Notes: generated from the letters alone by a model not told the origin. 64,000 bases of DNA from Phycisphaerae bacterium RAS2 (GCA_007753915.1 CP036352.1:1922001-1986000), one strand, 5' to 3'; shown: positions 34,983-43,790, counted from the stretch's first letter. Program-made: numbers and translations.

Positions 34983-35192
34983 ATGGCAAAGACCACCAAC
35001 ACTCAACCCGCGTCGAAGGCCCCCAGCCACGTCGCCTACCACGTCCGTGACCGCGAAGGCGGCAACGGCTTCTGGACCCGCATCGGCGCAGCCTGGGCCC
35101 ACGCCGACGGCAAGGGCTTCAACGTCCAGCTCGAAGTCGCGCCGCTGGATGGACGCATCGTCCTCCGCGTCGCCACCGAGAAGAAGGACTAA
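34983..35192 (+). CDS. Small conserved protein of mobile elements
   Basis: The 69-residue protein starts MAKTTNTQ after an AAGGAG site. The core, HVAYHVRDREGGNGFWTRIG followed by AWAHADGKGFNVQLEVAPL, is a compact beta-rich domain often seen in small proteins carried near methyltransferase and relaxase genes. No activity is known to me. It is the first of three closely spaced plus-strand genes, followed by another small protein and a DNA methyltransferase, each with its own strong ribosome site. Confidence 0.7.
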   Translation: MAKTTNTQPASKAPSHVAYHVRDREGGNGFWTRIGAAWAHADGKGFNVQLEVAPLDGRIVLRVATEKKD

Positions 35193-35256
35193 CCACGCGA
35201 ACCGGGGCGGGCACTCGCGCCCGCCCCGACGCACAACCCGAAAGGAGACTTTTATT

Positions 35257-35469
35257 ATGCCATTTACCAACAAGAACCGTGCCGCACGCTGCGCCAAAGT
35301 GCTGGCTCGCTACCAAACCGGCGACACCAAGACCGATTGTCTCGTGGACTTCCTCGCCGATGCCCGTCATTGGTGCGACCGCAACGGCCAGGACTACGCC
35401 AAGCTCGACCGGCTGGCCTACGACCACTATCTCGCTGAAGTCAGCGAAGAACGCGGAGGTGCGCGATGA
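35257..35469 (+). CDS. Small unknown protein upstream of the methyltransferase
   Basis: The 70-residue protein starts MPFTNKNRAARCAKVLARYQ after AAAGGAG and is mostly helical (LVDFLADARHWCDRNGQDYAKLDRLAYDHYLAEVSEE). The stop overlaps the methyltransferase start (ATGA), so it is translationally coupled to it. No family name is recalled with certainty. It could be a regulator or accessory of the methyltransferase. Confidence 0.6.
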   Translation: MPFTNKNRAARCAKVLARYQTGDTKTDCLVDFLADARHWCDRNGQDYAKLDRLAYDHYLAEVSEERGGAR

Positions 35470-36209
35470 CCGCAACCACTCACGTCAATCCGTTCTACGC
35501 TGCCCGCCAAGCGCGGCGGGCTGCACCGGCACAGCGCCCGGTGAACGCCACGCTTCCCATCGAGAAGCGCATCATCGGGAATGCCACGCTGTACCGGGCC
35601 GATTGCTTCGACGTGCTACCGACGCTCTCCGGCATCGGAGCCGTTGTCACCGACCCGCCGTACGGCATCGGCTTCGCCTACCGCAGTTACGACGACGCGC
35701 CGGGCAAGTACGACGCCATGATGCGTCGGCTTGTGCCGGAACTCATCCGCGTCACCGATAAAGGGCCGTGCTTCGTCTGGCAAAGTCCGCTCAAGGCTTA
35801 CCGCTGGCATGAGTATTTCCCGGGGAAATACCGCATCGTCGCCGCCTGCAAGATGTACCCGCCTCGCAGGGGCAAGTCGCCGTGCCTAAGCTGGGACCCG
35901 GTTATCTTCTGGAGCGGCCGCGACCTGATCCGCGACCACCTGCCGCGCGACTGGCATGTGGACGACCTGCAGCCGTGGGATGGCTACGCCGGCGAGAATC
36001 CCGTCCCGTGCCCGCGCCCCCTCGAACAGGTACGTTACTTCTGCGACAACGTCCAGGCCGACAGCATCCTCGACCCCTTCATGGGCAGCGGAACAACTGG
36101 CGTCGCCGCCATCCTCGCGGGCAAACGCTTCGTCGGCATCGAGCAAGACCCGGTGTATTTTGAATATGCGTGTAGGCGGATCGAACGTGTTGCCCTGTCT
36201 GCGCCCTAA
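35466..36209 (+). CDS. Orphan DNA N-methyltransferase (beta-class order)
   Basis: The 247-residue protein has VVTDPPYGIGF, the catalytic DPPY motif, near residue 65 and the AdoMet-binding motif SILDPFMGSGTTGVAAI near residue 205. DPPY preceding FxGxG is the beta-class order of N6-adenine and N4-cytosine methyltransferases. The long central stretch (KGPCFVWQSPLKAYRWHEYF to SWDPVIFWSGRD) would recognise the target. No endonuclease gene is adjacent, so it is probably an anti-restriction or regulatory orphan enzyme. It overlaps the upstream small gene by four bases. Confidence 0.88.
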   Translation: MTATTHVNPFYAARQARRAAPAQRPVNATLPIEKRIIGNATLYRADCFDVLPTLSGIGAVVTDPPYGIGFAYRSYDDAPGKYDAMMRRLVPELIRVTDKGPCFVWQSPLKAYRWHEYFPGKYRIVAACKMYPPRRGKSPCLSWDPVIFWSGRDLIRDHLPRDWHVDDLQPWDGYAGENPVPCPRPLEQVRYFCDNVQADSILDPFMGSGTTGVAAILAGKRFVGIEQDPVYFEYACRRIERVALSAP

Positions 36210-36337
36210 CTAGACTCCCTGATATGACAAAATGTAACTCTCGCATCTTCAGAAAATTACAGACTTGATCAGCCGTCACTGGCCTACACTTGCGTTGTCA
36301 CCGCTGAGAACACTCCGACCAAACAGCCCAGAATGGC

Positions 36338-36365
36338 TTGACAAATGCTCAAGTAGTGATATGCT
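36338..36365 (+). promoter_or_regulatory. Candidate sigma-70-type promoter
   Basis: TTGACA at 36338-36343 is a perfect -35 and TATGCT at 36360-36365 a good -10, separated by 16 bases. It lies in the 337-base, AT-rich gap after the methyltransferase gene and would transcribe the unknown gene at 36547 with a leader of about 170 bases. Nothing else was seen in this gap. Confidence 0.5.
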
Positions 36366-36546
36366 AAGAGTGTCTATCAGTGATCGTCGGATTGTGAGCT
36401 ACTCGTGACCCACGCTCTCACAGTGGTGGACGGATCGCCCTTTCTCGATGGGTGATACCCCTCTTGGTGTCTGGCCGCATCGTCGCTGTCTGACACGCGT
36501 CCCAATAATACCTTGTTTTTTGCTCAAGAGAGCAAGGAGTGACGCT

Positions 36547-37188
36547 GTGTCCGCTTACAAATTCTGCAAGCCGTTTGCCGCTTTCCACCCGGGCCAACCA
36601 TCCTTCGTATCAATTCATGCTCGCATTCCAGATTCCCCTTGGCTTGTCGGGCCGGTGGACGCAAACATCGATAAATGGGCGCCCGGAGCCTACATCTCTT
36701 GTCTTGACTACGATCTTTCTGGTCAAGGAAGTTCTCAGATCGGGACGCTTGATGTTCTAGTCGCCGGTTTTCCGAGCGACACGCACCCGGTTATACGACT
36801 GGTCAAAGGCGGTCACCTCTTCGATGAATCTGATTCCTCAACAATACGACTGCGACAGGCTGCGATGGCGACTCTTTGGATGCCGATTGACGCACGTTCC
36901 CAACTGCATGTGAAGATTGTTACCACAGACGACAAGCTTATGATTCGGACTACTTCGATGGTCGCACTCCGGCATGGTGGCTCGATACACCGCTGGCATA
37001 GTGAAGTTCAAAACTGTGGTCGCTACAGCGGGACCGCTGATTTCACCATGGATGCCCTAATCGGCTTTGAATCCATCGCACGCGCCGATGCCGCTGCCAT
37101 TGGATTCGAGTCGCTTCCTTGCGATCTCGTACGAGTAACGAAGCTTTATGACGGCGAGCACGCTGGAACATTTGCCAACGCAGCGTAG
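36547..37188 (+). CDS. Unknown cargo protein A
   Basis: The 213-residue product was not recognised. The start is the GTG with AGGAG seven bases upstream; a longer frame from 36448 begins in the leader and lacks a site. The sequence is beta-rich and mixed (YISCLDYDLSGQGSSQIGTLDVLVAG, LHVKIVTTDDKLMIRTTSM), with ALRHGGSIHRWHSEVQ near residue 140. Base composition is more AT-rich than the backbone, suggesting separate transfer. The following gene, 21 bases downstream, carries a similar small segment (AQHGGWIQDI), so they may be distant relatives that work together. Confidence 0.5.
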   Translation: MSAYKFCKPFAAFHPGQPSFVSIHARIPDSPWLVGPVDANIDKWAPGAYISCLDYDLSGQGSSQIGTLDVLVAGFPSDTHPVIRLVKGGHLFDESDSSTIRLRQAAMATLWMPIDARSQLHVKIVTTDDKLMIRTTSMVALRHGGSIHRWHSEVQNCGRYSGTADFTMDALIGFESIARADAAAIGFESLPCDLVRVTKLYDGEHAGTFANAA

Positions 37189-37209
37189 TGACACGGAAGG
37201 AAAGAGAAC

Positions 37210-37818
37210 ATGGGACACAGGATAATCAAAGCTAAGCTGTGGGAAGCATCTGGGCGACACGGATTTGACTTGGACACAGATGGCCCAGATTCACGGGCAC
37301 TCGTCGCGCGAGTTACAATGTGGCTCCGTTCAATCGGAGCTTCGCTCACGATCCAACGCATGGTCTTCCACTCGATCCTCTTGGAACGCAGCTACACAAT
37401 GAAAGTCAGAATCACAGGTAACCCGGCGCATTTGGCAATTGCAAAAGCGGAGTCCGACCCAACCTGTATTTTCGGCAGACGTTACGAAGAACTCAAGTGG
37501 CTGAATTCAGCACCGAATCTGAATGTCTCAACATGGAGCCTTGCTCGCAATCCAACAGTCCATTATTTGATTGAGACTCCCGATGAGCCCAGAGTTATTC
37601 TAAATTCTGTACGCCTCGTGGCGCAACACGGAGGCTGGATACAGGACATTGATGCTAGGACTCTTGGCCGACTCTTTCGGAAAGAAGCCTTAGTTATCAT
37701 GCCGTCAGGCGATTCTGCGCGAAGTCTCACGCAGAGCCTCATTGGATTGCGAGAGGAATTCGGATACAGAACCGTAGAGGCAAGAGTCCTTGAACCCTTA
37801 ATAAGAGCCACTGCGTGA
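37210..37818 (+). CDS. Unknown cargo protein B
   Basis: The 202-residue protein starts MGHRIIKAKLWEASGRHGF after GGAAGGAAAGAGAAC. It is mixed alpha/beta, with SVRLVAQHGGWIQDIDARTL near residue 140 and a C-terminal helix region (SLTQSLIGLREEFGYRTVEARVLEPL). No known domain was recognised. It follows cargo protein A closely and is almost certainly co-transcribed with it. It ends one base before the end of the ankyrin gene on the other strand. Confidence 0.5.
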   Translation: MGHRIIKAKLWEASGRHGFDLDTDGPDSRALVARVTMWLRSIGASLTIQRMVFHSILLERSYTMKVRITGNPAHLAIAKAESDPTCIFGRRYEELKWLNSAPNLNVSTWSLARNPTVHYLIETPDEPRVILNSVRLVAQHGGWIQDIDARTLGRLFRKEALVIMPSGDSARSLTQSLIGLREEFGYRTVEARVLEPLIRATA

Positions 37819-38298
37819 TCATTTTCCCTTGCGTTCAGGGGAACGGTTTTTTTCACGTGCAGCAGCGCGTCTTGCCCACGAGCGTATTTTCTTGATACCC
37901 TCATGGTCAATCGCACGCAATGTCGCCTCTGCTTCTCGATTATTCGCTTCCACAGCGCATTCCAGCGGCGTCATTCCAAGGTCATCTTTGGCATCTAGTT
38001 TTGCACCGGATGCAATCAGTTTGAGAATAGTCGCCCGGCACGTCTTTGGATGGAATTGCGCGGCAATGTGTAACGCTGTGCACTTTCTGTCGTCACTTAC
38101 ATTTACATTTGCCCCAGCATCAATGAGAAGGCCAACAGCATCTTCGAATCCACAAAAGACTGCTTTGTGAAGCGGAAGCGACTTGCCGTTAGGGTTGGCA
38201 CCAAGGCGGAGAGCCGTCGCAACTTGCTCCCTGTCGTGTATCGCTATTCCTGTCGTGAGCATTTGATCAACACCCCACGGCATATCCCCCCGCATCAA
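37819..38298 (-). CDS. Ankyrin-repeat protein
   Basis: The 159-residue protein is made of four ankyrin repeats: LGANPNGKSLPLHKAVFCGF, LLIDAGANVNVSDDRKCTAL, LIASGAKLDAKDDLGMTPL and AVEANNREAEATLRAI. A basic tail follows (RRAAAREKNRSPERKGK). Ankyrin proteins mediate protein-protein contacts. In mobile elements they often act as immunity or partner proteins to toxins, which would fit but is not shown. It converges with unknown protein B with no space between. Confidence 0.8.
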   Translation of the reverse strand: MMRGDMPWGVDQMLTTGIAIHDREQVATALRLGANPNGKSLPLHKAVFCGFEDAVGLLIDAGANVNVSDDRKCTALHIAAQFHPKTCRATILKLIASGAKLDAKDDLGMTPLECAVEANNREAEATLRAIDHEGIKKIRSWARRAAAREKNRSPERKGK

Positions 38299-38460
38299 CG
38301 CCGATCACACAATTCCACGTTACGACATCTTATTGGTACCCGTCAATGAAAATGTGCTGATGCTGATCGCGCTCTCGCTTCAGAGTAGCCGTGAAGGCTG
38401 ACATATCTGCATGGCGAATCCCGCCGGGCATGGCGGGCTTCGAGGAGTGCGGTCTACACC

Positions 38461-38606
38461 CCCGCCTTGCAAATCAGAACACCCTCATTTTAGCGACCGT
38501 GCTCGCCGTCAAGGTACTACTCCAAAGGAGTCCTCTTCTCCGACGGTTCCACCTTGACTGCGGCGCGCGGTCGCTGGGGCTTGCCACCTATCGGTTGCAA
38601 GGCGGG
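38461..38606. repeat. 12-bp perfect inverted repeat upstream of ardC
   Basis: CCCGCCTTGCAA (38461-38472) is repeated as its exact reverse complement TTGCAAGGCGGG (38595-38606), enclosing 122 bases. Inside is a small hairpin ACTCC-AAA-GGAGT. The 363-base gap between the ankyrin gene and ardC holds no gene. This structure may form an RNA fold or bind a regulator upstream of ardC. Confidence 0.45.
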
Positions 38607-38661
38607 CGTGTGCGTCGTTCGCACAGCCGCCGAAGGCCATAACCGATTGGAGGATTCACCC

Positions 38662-39534
38662 ATGCAATTTGACATCTATCAGAACGTCACCGACCAGATT
38701 ATCGCCATGCTGGAGAAGGGCGTCGTTCCCTGGCGTTCTCCCATTCTCGGCAGGCAGTCCGCCGGAATGCCGAAGAACCTGGAGAGCGGCAAGGAGTACC
38801 GGGGCGTCAACGTGTTCTTATTGGCGTTCACCGCCTGGGCGAACGGCTACGAGTCGACTTACTGGCTCACGTTCAATCAGGCAAAGCAGAAGAAAGGCAG
38901 CGTTAAGAATGGCGAGAAGTCGTCATTCGTCATTTTCTGGAAGCAATACGAGACGAACGACAAGGAAACGGGAGAGCCGACGAACGTCCCCGTCCTGCGA
39001 TACTATCGCGTGTTCAACGTCGCACAGTGCGAAGGCATTGCCGCACCTGACGCGGCGACGTTCACACCGACTGACTTTCAGCCTATCGACGCCGCCGAAG
39101 CCATCGTCAAAGCCTATGCCGATGCACCGACCATCGAGCATGGCGGAACGCGAGCGTTCTACCGGCCGTCAACCGATAGCGTCCGCTTGCCGGAGCCGAA
39201 CCGGTTTGCGTCCTGCGAGGAATACTATTCGACGCTCTTCCATGAACTCGCCCACTCGACCGGTCACAGCAAGCGCCTTGACCGAAAACTCGACACCGAG
39301 CCGCAGCCGTTCGGCTCACCCGACTACGGCAGGGAAGAGCTTGTCGCCGAAATGGCCGCTGCGTTCCTGTCCGCTCATGCAGGCATCAAGCCCGTGACCA
39401 TCGAGAACCAAGCCGCCTATCTGCAAGGCTGGTTAAAGCAGCTTCGCGGCGATAAGAAACTCGTCATCGCCGCAGCCGGAGCCGCTCAGAAGGCGTCCGA
39501 CTGGATTCGCGGCGAGCGGAAGCCGGTCGAATGA
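38662..39534 (+). CDS. ardC: ArdC-family antirestriction protein with metallopeptidase domain
   Basis: The 290-residue protein has the ArdC N-terminal DNA-binding region (VTDQIIAMLEKGVVPWRSP, YRGVNVFLLAF, TYWLTFNQAKQKKGSVKNGE). The C-terminal zincin-like domain carries LFHELAHSTGHSKRL (HEXXH) and the later EELVAEMAAAFL glutamate motif. ArdC proteins protect incoming single-stranded DNA from restriction and are typical of conjugative elements. GGAGG lies eight bases before the chosen ATG. A hairpin terminator follows. Confidence 0.9.
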   Translation: MQFDIYQNVTDQIIAMLEKGVVPWRSPILGRQSAGMPKNLESGKEYRGVNVFLLAFTAWANGYESTYWLTFNQAKQKKGSVKNGEKSSFVIFWKQYETNDKETGEPTNVPVLRYYRVFNVAQCEGIAAPDAATFTPTDFQPIDAAEAIVKAYADAPTIEHGGTRAFYRPSTDSVRLPEPNRFASCEEYYSTLFHELAHSTGHSKRLDRKLDTEPQPFGSPDYGREELVAEMAAAFLSAHAGIKPVTIENQAAYLQGWLKQLRGDKKLVIAAAGAAQKASDWIRGERKPVE

Positions 39535-39582
39535 CCGGCTCGCCGTAGCCGATTGCGTAGCCAATTGTAGCCGAAAAAATCG

Positions 39583-39620
39583 CGGCCTCGCTGGGACAGT
39601 GGTGAGGCCGTCTTTTCATT
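39583..39620 (+). terminator. Rho-independent terminator after ardC
   Basis: CGGCCTC (39583-39589) pairs with GAGGCCG (39604-39610), followed by TCTTTTCATTT. An A-run just upstream of the stem could make it work in both directions. It ends the ardC transcript before the FHA/kinase cargo. Confidence 0.65.
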
Positions 39621-39670
39621 TAGGCCCTTGAACATAATTCGCTAAATGTAGGTCAGAACACTACAGAAAG

Positions 39671-40240
39671 CTAATTGTCAGATAGCAAGTGTTCATAGCC
39701 GTTTTTTACTAGCGTCGTCCGGACATGCGGCCATAAGCCACGAAGAATCGCTGATTCCTCAAGAGGTGCTAGCTTGCCAACGGTCGTCATTTCGCGGAGT
39801 TTCTTAGGATGACGCTTGTTGAGGGAAGAGATGGTCTCGCCATACCCCCTTCTTAGCTCGCGCAGCATTTCTTCGGGCGGGTGCGCCTCCACATCCAAGA
39901 ACAGTATCGCGCTTTGTCCACATGAAAACAGAAGCGTGCCCCCCATGGAAATAGAAGCCCCCTCATCCTCTAGCTCAAAAACGTTTTGGTCACGTATGAG
40001 CCATACTGGATTCAACGTGGTTCCGCGCGTGAGAATGAATTGTCCGTCAGCCTTCGAAACAATTGCGTGCCCCAACTTTTTTCGCGAAATATAGAGGTCG
40101 TAATCAAGGGAGAGTTGCCGGACGGGTGAAACGATATTGCGGCCGATGCAGCAAACAGGACCGTCCCCATCCGGAATTAGCTTATGAATCTCGTGAGTGG
40201 TTCCCAGCTCGGGTCCAGATATGACGGTCAACCACGCCAT
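39671..40240 (-). CDS. FHA-domain-like protein
   Basis: The 189-residue protein has the layout of a forkhead-associated domain: CIGRNIVSPVRQLSLDYDLYIS with GR at the first loop, SRKKLGHAIVSK with the Ser and His of the phosphothreonine-binding loop, and TLNPVWLI with the conserved Asn. The C-terminal ~80 residues are helical and charged. It would bind a phosphorylated Thr, probably on or made by the divergent Ser/Thr kinase, whose start is 180 bases away. Residue spacing is looser than in canonical FHA domains, so the call is likely rather than certain. Confidence 0.65.
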   Translation of the reverse strand: MAWLTVISGPELGTTHEIHKLIPDGDGPVCCIGRNIVSPVRQLSLDYDLYISRKKLGHAIVSKADGQFILTRGTTLNPVWLIRDQNVFELEDEGASISMGGTLLFSCGQSAILFLDVEAHPPEEMLRELRRGYGETISSLNKRHPKKLREMTTVGKLAPLEESAILRGLWPHVRTTLVKNGYEHLLSDN

Positions 40241-40420
40241 TTTGACAGCTCGTTCGCAAAAGTCCGATGCAATTGCCTAAAAGAAATCGCCTGGTTAACA
40301 TTTGGGCGTTCCAAGCAAGCTAATAGTATTACCGAACCCCTGAATTCACGCAAGTTCGCTCCTCTTCCAAGCGGGGCGCTCGTTGCCCGCCTTGAGCACA
40401 TAGCCCAAGAGACTCCTTTG

Positions 40421-42931
40421 ATGATTAAGAAAGAACCGCATTCCATTCGTGGTTATGACGTGCAGCACGCTCTCAACGAAGGGGGGTCGAGTGTTGTATG
40501 GCTTGCCACTCGGCAGAGCGACCTTCAGCAAGTTGCGATCAAGATTGTAAAGCACGACCTTGACCCAGAAGAAGTGCTTCGCTTTGAAGCAGAGTATGGA
40601 ACTCTGGTTGGATTGAACCATGGAAACATAGCGCGTGTGTATGAGCTCGGCGTAACCGAACAAGGGCGAGCCTTTATCGTGATGGAGTACATCCAAGGCG
40701 AACCAATAACTGAATATTGCGACAAGCAAGCCCTCACATTGGAACAACGCCTTGAACTTTTTGTCTGCATTTGCGAAGCCGTTCGCTATGTTCACTCTAA
40801 CCGGATTATTCATCGTGACATCAAGCCCGAAAATATACTTGTATCGCTATCAACTAAAACGCCTACGATAAAACTTATAGATTTTGGTATAGCGAAAGTG
40901 CTCGACCGGCCAGCTTCTTCGCACGCTCCTCACACCAAGTTCGGTGAATTTCTCGGTACGATTGATTTTATGAGTCCTGAACAAACCGAAATGTCTCCGT
41001 CAGGAATCGACGAGAGATCAGACGTTTATTCCTTGGGCGTCGTGCTTTATTTATTGCTGATCGGGAGGTTGCCCTTCGAGGAAGCGACTCTTGGCAATAT
41101 GAGCATGACGGAAGTAGTAACTTTTAAGAGGACTGTTGAACCGCCGACTCCAAGTAGGCGGCTGTCAACCATAGACCAGGGCGCACTCTCTGAAATTGCG
41201 ACCCGTCGTCGTACTGATGTCGAGTCCCTATCGCGGGAATTACGCGACGAGCTTGACTGGATCGTAACGCAAACTCTCCGGATTGACCGCAATGATCGTT
41301 ATGCAACAGCGCTTCACTTGGGCGAGGACATTCAAAGGTATTTGCGTCACGACCCAATCTTAGCCAGACCAACAACATCCGCTTACATTCTTAAGAAGTT
41401 AATACAACGCAATCGAGGAAAAGCTGCCCTTATTTTCGTTACCATTGTCGCTATATTGCTTGCATTTGCCAGCACTATGCGGCAGGCGAAAACTGCTCGT
41501 ATTGCTGAGGCGCAGCAACGAAGCCTTAAAGCAGACGCCGAAAAGGCCAGGGATGACGCAAATGCTGAGCGTTTGACGGCATTGCGCGTCGTTGACTTGT
41601 TTCGGGAAGTATTTCAGGCTGCTGATATTGTCGCTGACACCGGCCATGATAAGACTCTAATACTAAAGATTATTGTTTCAGTAGCAGACCGTATCAGTCG
41701 CGGTGAGTTGTCCCATGAGCCGGAAGTCGAAGTCAAGTGGCGATTGGAAATTGCATCACTCTCGCGTTCATTAGCCCAACTCGATGAGGCGGAAAGAATG
41801 CTCGTACCATTGCCTGATCGTATCGACGCCTTGCCGTCGAGAGTGTCAGTCGAACGAAAGAAAAACTATTTAGCGCTTAGCCTCGCTGAACTCGGCGCTT
41901 TGAATATTGAAAAAGGCCAGATAAGCGTAGCAACTGGTTATCTAAAGCGCTCGATAGAGTGTTACAACAGCCTCGCAAGACCGGATATCAAAGGATTGGC
42001 CGGTGCAAAAATGTACCGAGCCTACGCCTACCGGAAGAGCACTCCGCCTGAATTAGAAAAAGCGGAAGCTGAATTCCGGTCAGCACTTAAGTTGTTCAGA
42101 GATGTCATACCCGAAAACTCACCAGAAGTGGTGATGATCTTAGAAGGCCTTGGAATAGTGTTGGAGCAATCCGGACGACCACAAGAGGCCCTTGAACCAT
42201 ATTCCCGAGCGGCAGAAATAGCAGAACAGATTTATCCCGAGGGAAGTGTTTTGCGAGCCAGACCGCTTCAGAGCTATGCTGGATGCTTAGAGGCGTTGGG
42301 GCGATTTCGCGAGGCGCTACGGCCTGCGCGAGAGGCGCTCAACATGTTGACGCTTCGCTATGGAGCTTCAGAACTAGACACTATTCTGTGCAAGAACACG
42401 TTGGGTATGATCTTGACGAGAGCCGGAGATACGAAGGAGGCAGAGGAGATTCTCAAATCAACATTGCAAGACTTGGATGCAGATAAATTAGGGCCGCATT
42501 ATAAGCCAGCGCGGTCACTGACAATGAATTCTTTAGGAGTCTTATATCATCAAATCAACGACTACAAAAAAGCCATTGAAAGTTATTCTGAATCGCTCGC
42601 ATTGCTCGAATCAATACCCGAAGGAGCATCCCCTTTTGATGTCGCACTCGTAAGGTCGAATCTCGCCGATAATCTCCGATCCGATCATCGGCTGGATGAA
42701 GCTCGCAGGCACATCGAGCAAGTAATCGCTTTTTTCCGTCAGCACGAAAGTAAGCATTCCACCTTGGCCAAGGCCCTGCTCACTGCGGGACGAATCGAAA
42801 AAGAACAGGGAAACGTGGAGAAGGGGTGCTCCCTAATGAATGAAGCATTGACCATCGCAAAAAGCGTATGGCCAACAGATCATCCCGAGCTAATCAAGAT
42901 GCAGGCAATTGTAGATCAATGTGACGAATGA
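40421..42931 (+). CDS. Ser/Thr protein kinase with membrane helix and TPR domain
   Basis: The 836-residue protein has a full PknB-like kinase domain. The glycine loop is LNEGGSSVVW, the ATP lysine is K41 (VAIKIV), HRDIKPENI has the catalytic D133, DFGIAK has D154, and the activation region is GTIDFMSPEQ. A single membrane helix near residue 340 (AALIFVTIVAILLAFASTM) is followed by a coiled segment and about ten TPRs (for example TMNSLGVLYHQINDYKKAIESYSE). The start was set at the ATG just before the kinase fold. The longer frame overlaps the divergent FHA gene. It is AT-richer than the chromosome, pointing to transfer. Confidence 0.9.
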   Translation: MIKKEPHSIRGYDVQHALNEGGSSVVWLATRQSDLQQVAIKIVKHDLDPEEVLRFEAEYGTLVGLNHGNIARVYELGVTEQGRAFIVMEYIQGEPITEYCDKQALTLEQRLELFVCICEAVRYVHSNRIIHRDIKPENILVSLSTKTPTIKLIDFGIAKVLDRPASSHAPHTKFGEFLGTIDFMSPEQTEMSPSGIDERSDVYSLGVVLYLLLIGRLPFEEATLGNMSMTEVVTFKRTVEPPTPSRRLSTIDQGALSEIATRRRTDVESLSRELRDELDWIVTQTLRIDRNDRYATALHLGEDIQRYLRHDPILARPTTSAYILKKLIQRNRGKAALIFVTIVAILLAFASTMRQAKTARIAEAQQRSLKADAEKARDDANAERLTALRVVDLFREVFQAADIVADTGHDKTLILKIIVSVADRISRGELSHEPEVEVKWRLEIASLSRSLAQLDEAERMLVPLPDRIDALPSRVSVERKKNYLALSLAELGALNIEKGQISVATGYLKRSIECYNSLARPDIKGLAGAKMYRAYAYRKSTPPELEKAEAEFRSALKLFRDVIPENSPEVVMILEGLGIVLEQSGRPQEALEPYSRAAEIAEQIYPEGSVLRARPLQSYAGCLEALGRFREALRPAREALNMLTLRYGASELDTILCKNTLGMILTRAGDTKEAEEILKSTLQDLDADKLGPHYKPARSLTMNSLGVLYHQINDYKKAIESYSESLALLESIPEGASPFDVALVRSNLADNLRSDHRLDEARRHIEQVIAFFRQHESKHSTLAKALLTAGRIEKEQGNVEKGCSLMNEALTIAKSVWPTDHPELIKMQAIVDQCDE

Positions 42932-43714
42932 TTATGATTTGGCTCTATCTGGGTCTTGCGGAGGATCGTTTGGGCGGCGAATCACCGTATTAACTATCGT
43001 TTCAATGACATCGTTGCGTGTTTCCACAGTTGCCGTCGGGAATGCGCTAAGTAGAATATGGGCTAACTTGCGTCTCACATCATACAGATTTGTTGCGGGA
43101 CTTAGTTCTGCTGCCCAAGAGGTCTTGAGGGGATTATTGAGTCTCGCTTGTATTGGCTGACACTCTCGCCCCTCCGTTGGATTCGCTGGCGCATCTCGGA
43201 GTTCCAATTCTTGTTCGTAATATGCGAGATCGTTTCCAATTTGCTGTAGAAAACTGACGGGAGAAACATTGGGGGCGGTAGGCGTAATAGTAGCGGATGG
43301 AAAGACTATCGCGTCTCGTGCGATTCTCATCCGGTTGTTGAATCGGGACCCCATCTCCGCGATGATTACATTTGCTCTGCTCAGTTTTTCAGCGTCGAGT
43401 TCGCCCCCACGGTAGGTTGTTTCGCGCAATCGCTCTTGACCGTCTCGATGAATGTCCGCCGTAAGCGCAACTTTGATTAGGGTCATGTCAGGATTGAAAA
43501 TGCCCATCAAGACAAACTGTATTCCAGCGAGCAAGATGTGCTTTGAATATACAAGATTGTGGACACCCGCTGCCAATTCATACCCAGGTATCGGCGGTGG
43601 TGTAGTTTTGGTCACAATGTTGTACCTTGCCGGCTTGCGCGCCAAGTACGTGAGCTTGGCGTCTTTTAGGAGTCCTACGCGTGAATCGACTAGGGACTGT
43701 TTGAAGATTAACAC
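42932..43714 (-). CDS. Unknown protein convergent with the kinase gene
   Basis: The 260-residue product was not recognised. It has a conserved-looking core IPGYELAAGVHNLVYSKHIL followed by a hydrophobic stretch (LLAGIQFVLMGIF), and later charged and Pro-rich segments ending RRPNDPPQDPDRAKS. It starts with GTG or TTG without a clear ribosome site. Its stop is adjacent to the kinase stop, so the two genes end back to back. It may be the third part of an FHA-kinase module, which is only a positional inference. Confidence 0.45.
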   Translation of the reverse strand: MLIFKQSLVDSRVGLLKDAKLTYLARKPARYNIVTKTTPPPIPGYELAAGVHNLVYSKHILLAGIQFVLMGIFNPDMTLIKVALTADIHRDGQERLRETTYRGGELDAEKLSRANVIIAEMGSRFNNRMRIARDAIVFPSATITPTAPNVSPVSFLQQIGNDLAYYEQELELRDAPANPTEGRECQPIQARLNNPLKTSWAAELSPATNLYDVRRKLAHILLSAFPTATVETRNDVIETIVNTVIRRPNDPPQDPDRAKS

Positions 43715-43790
43715 CAAGTGATGTCGGGCGCAAGTAGGACGGATGCGGGCCGGAAAGAACGATTACGTTAACAGAGAGAGGGGCAGCTAG

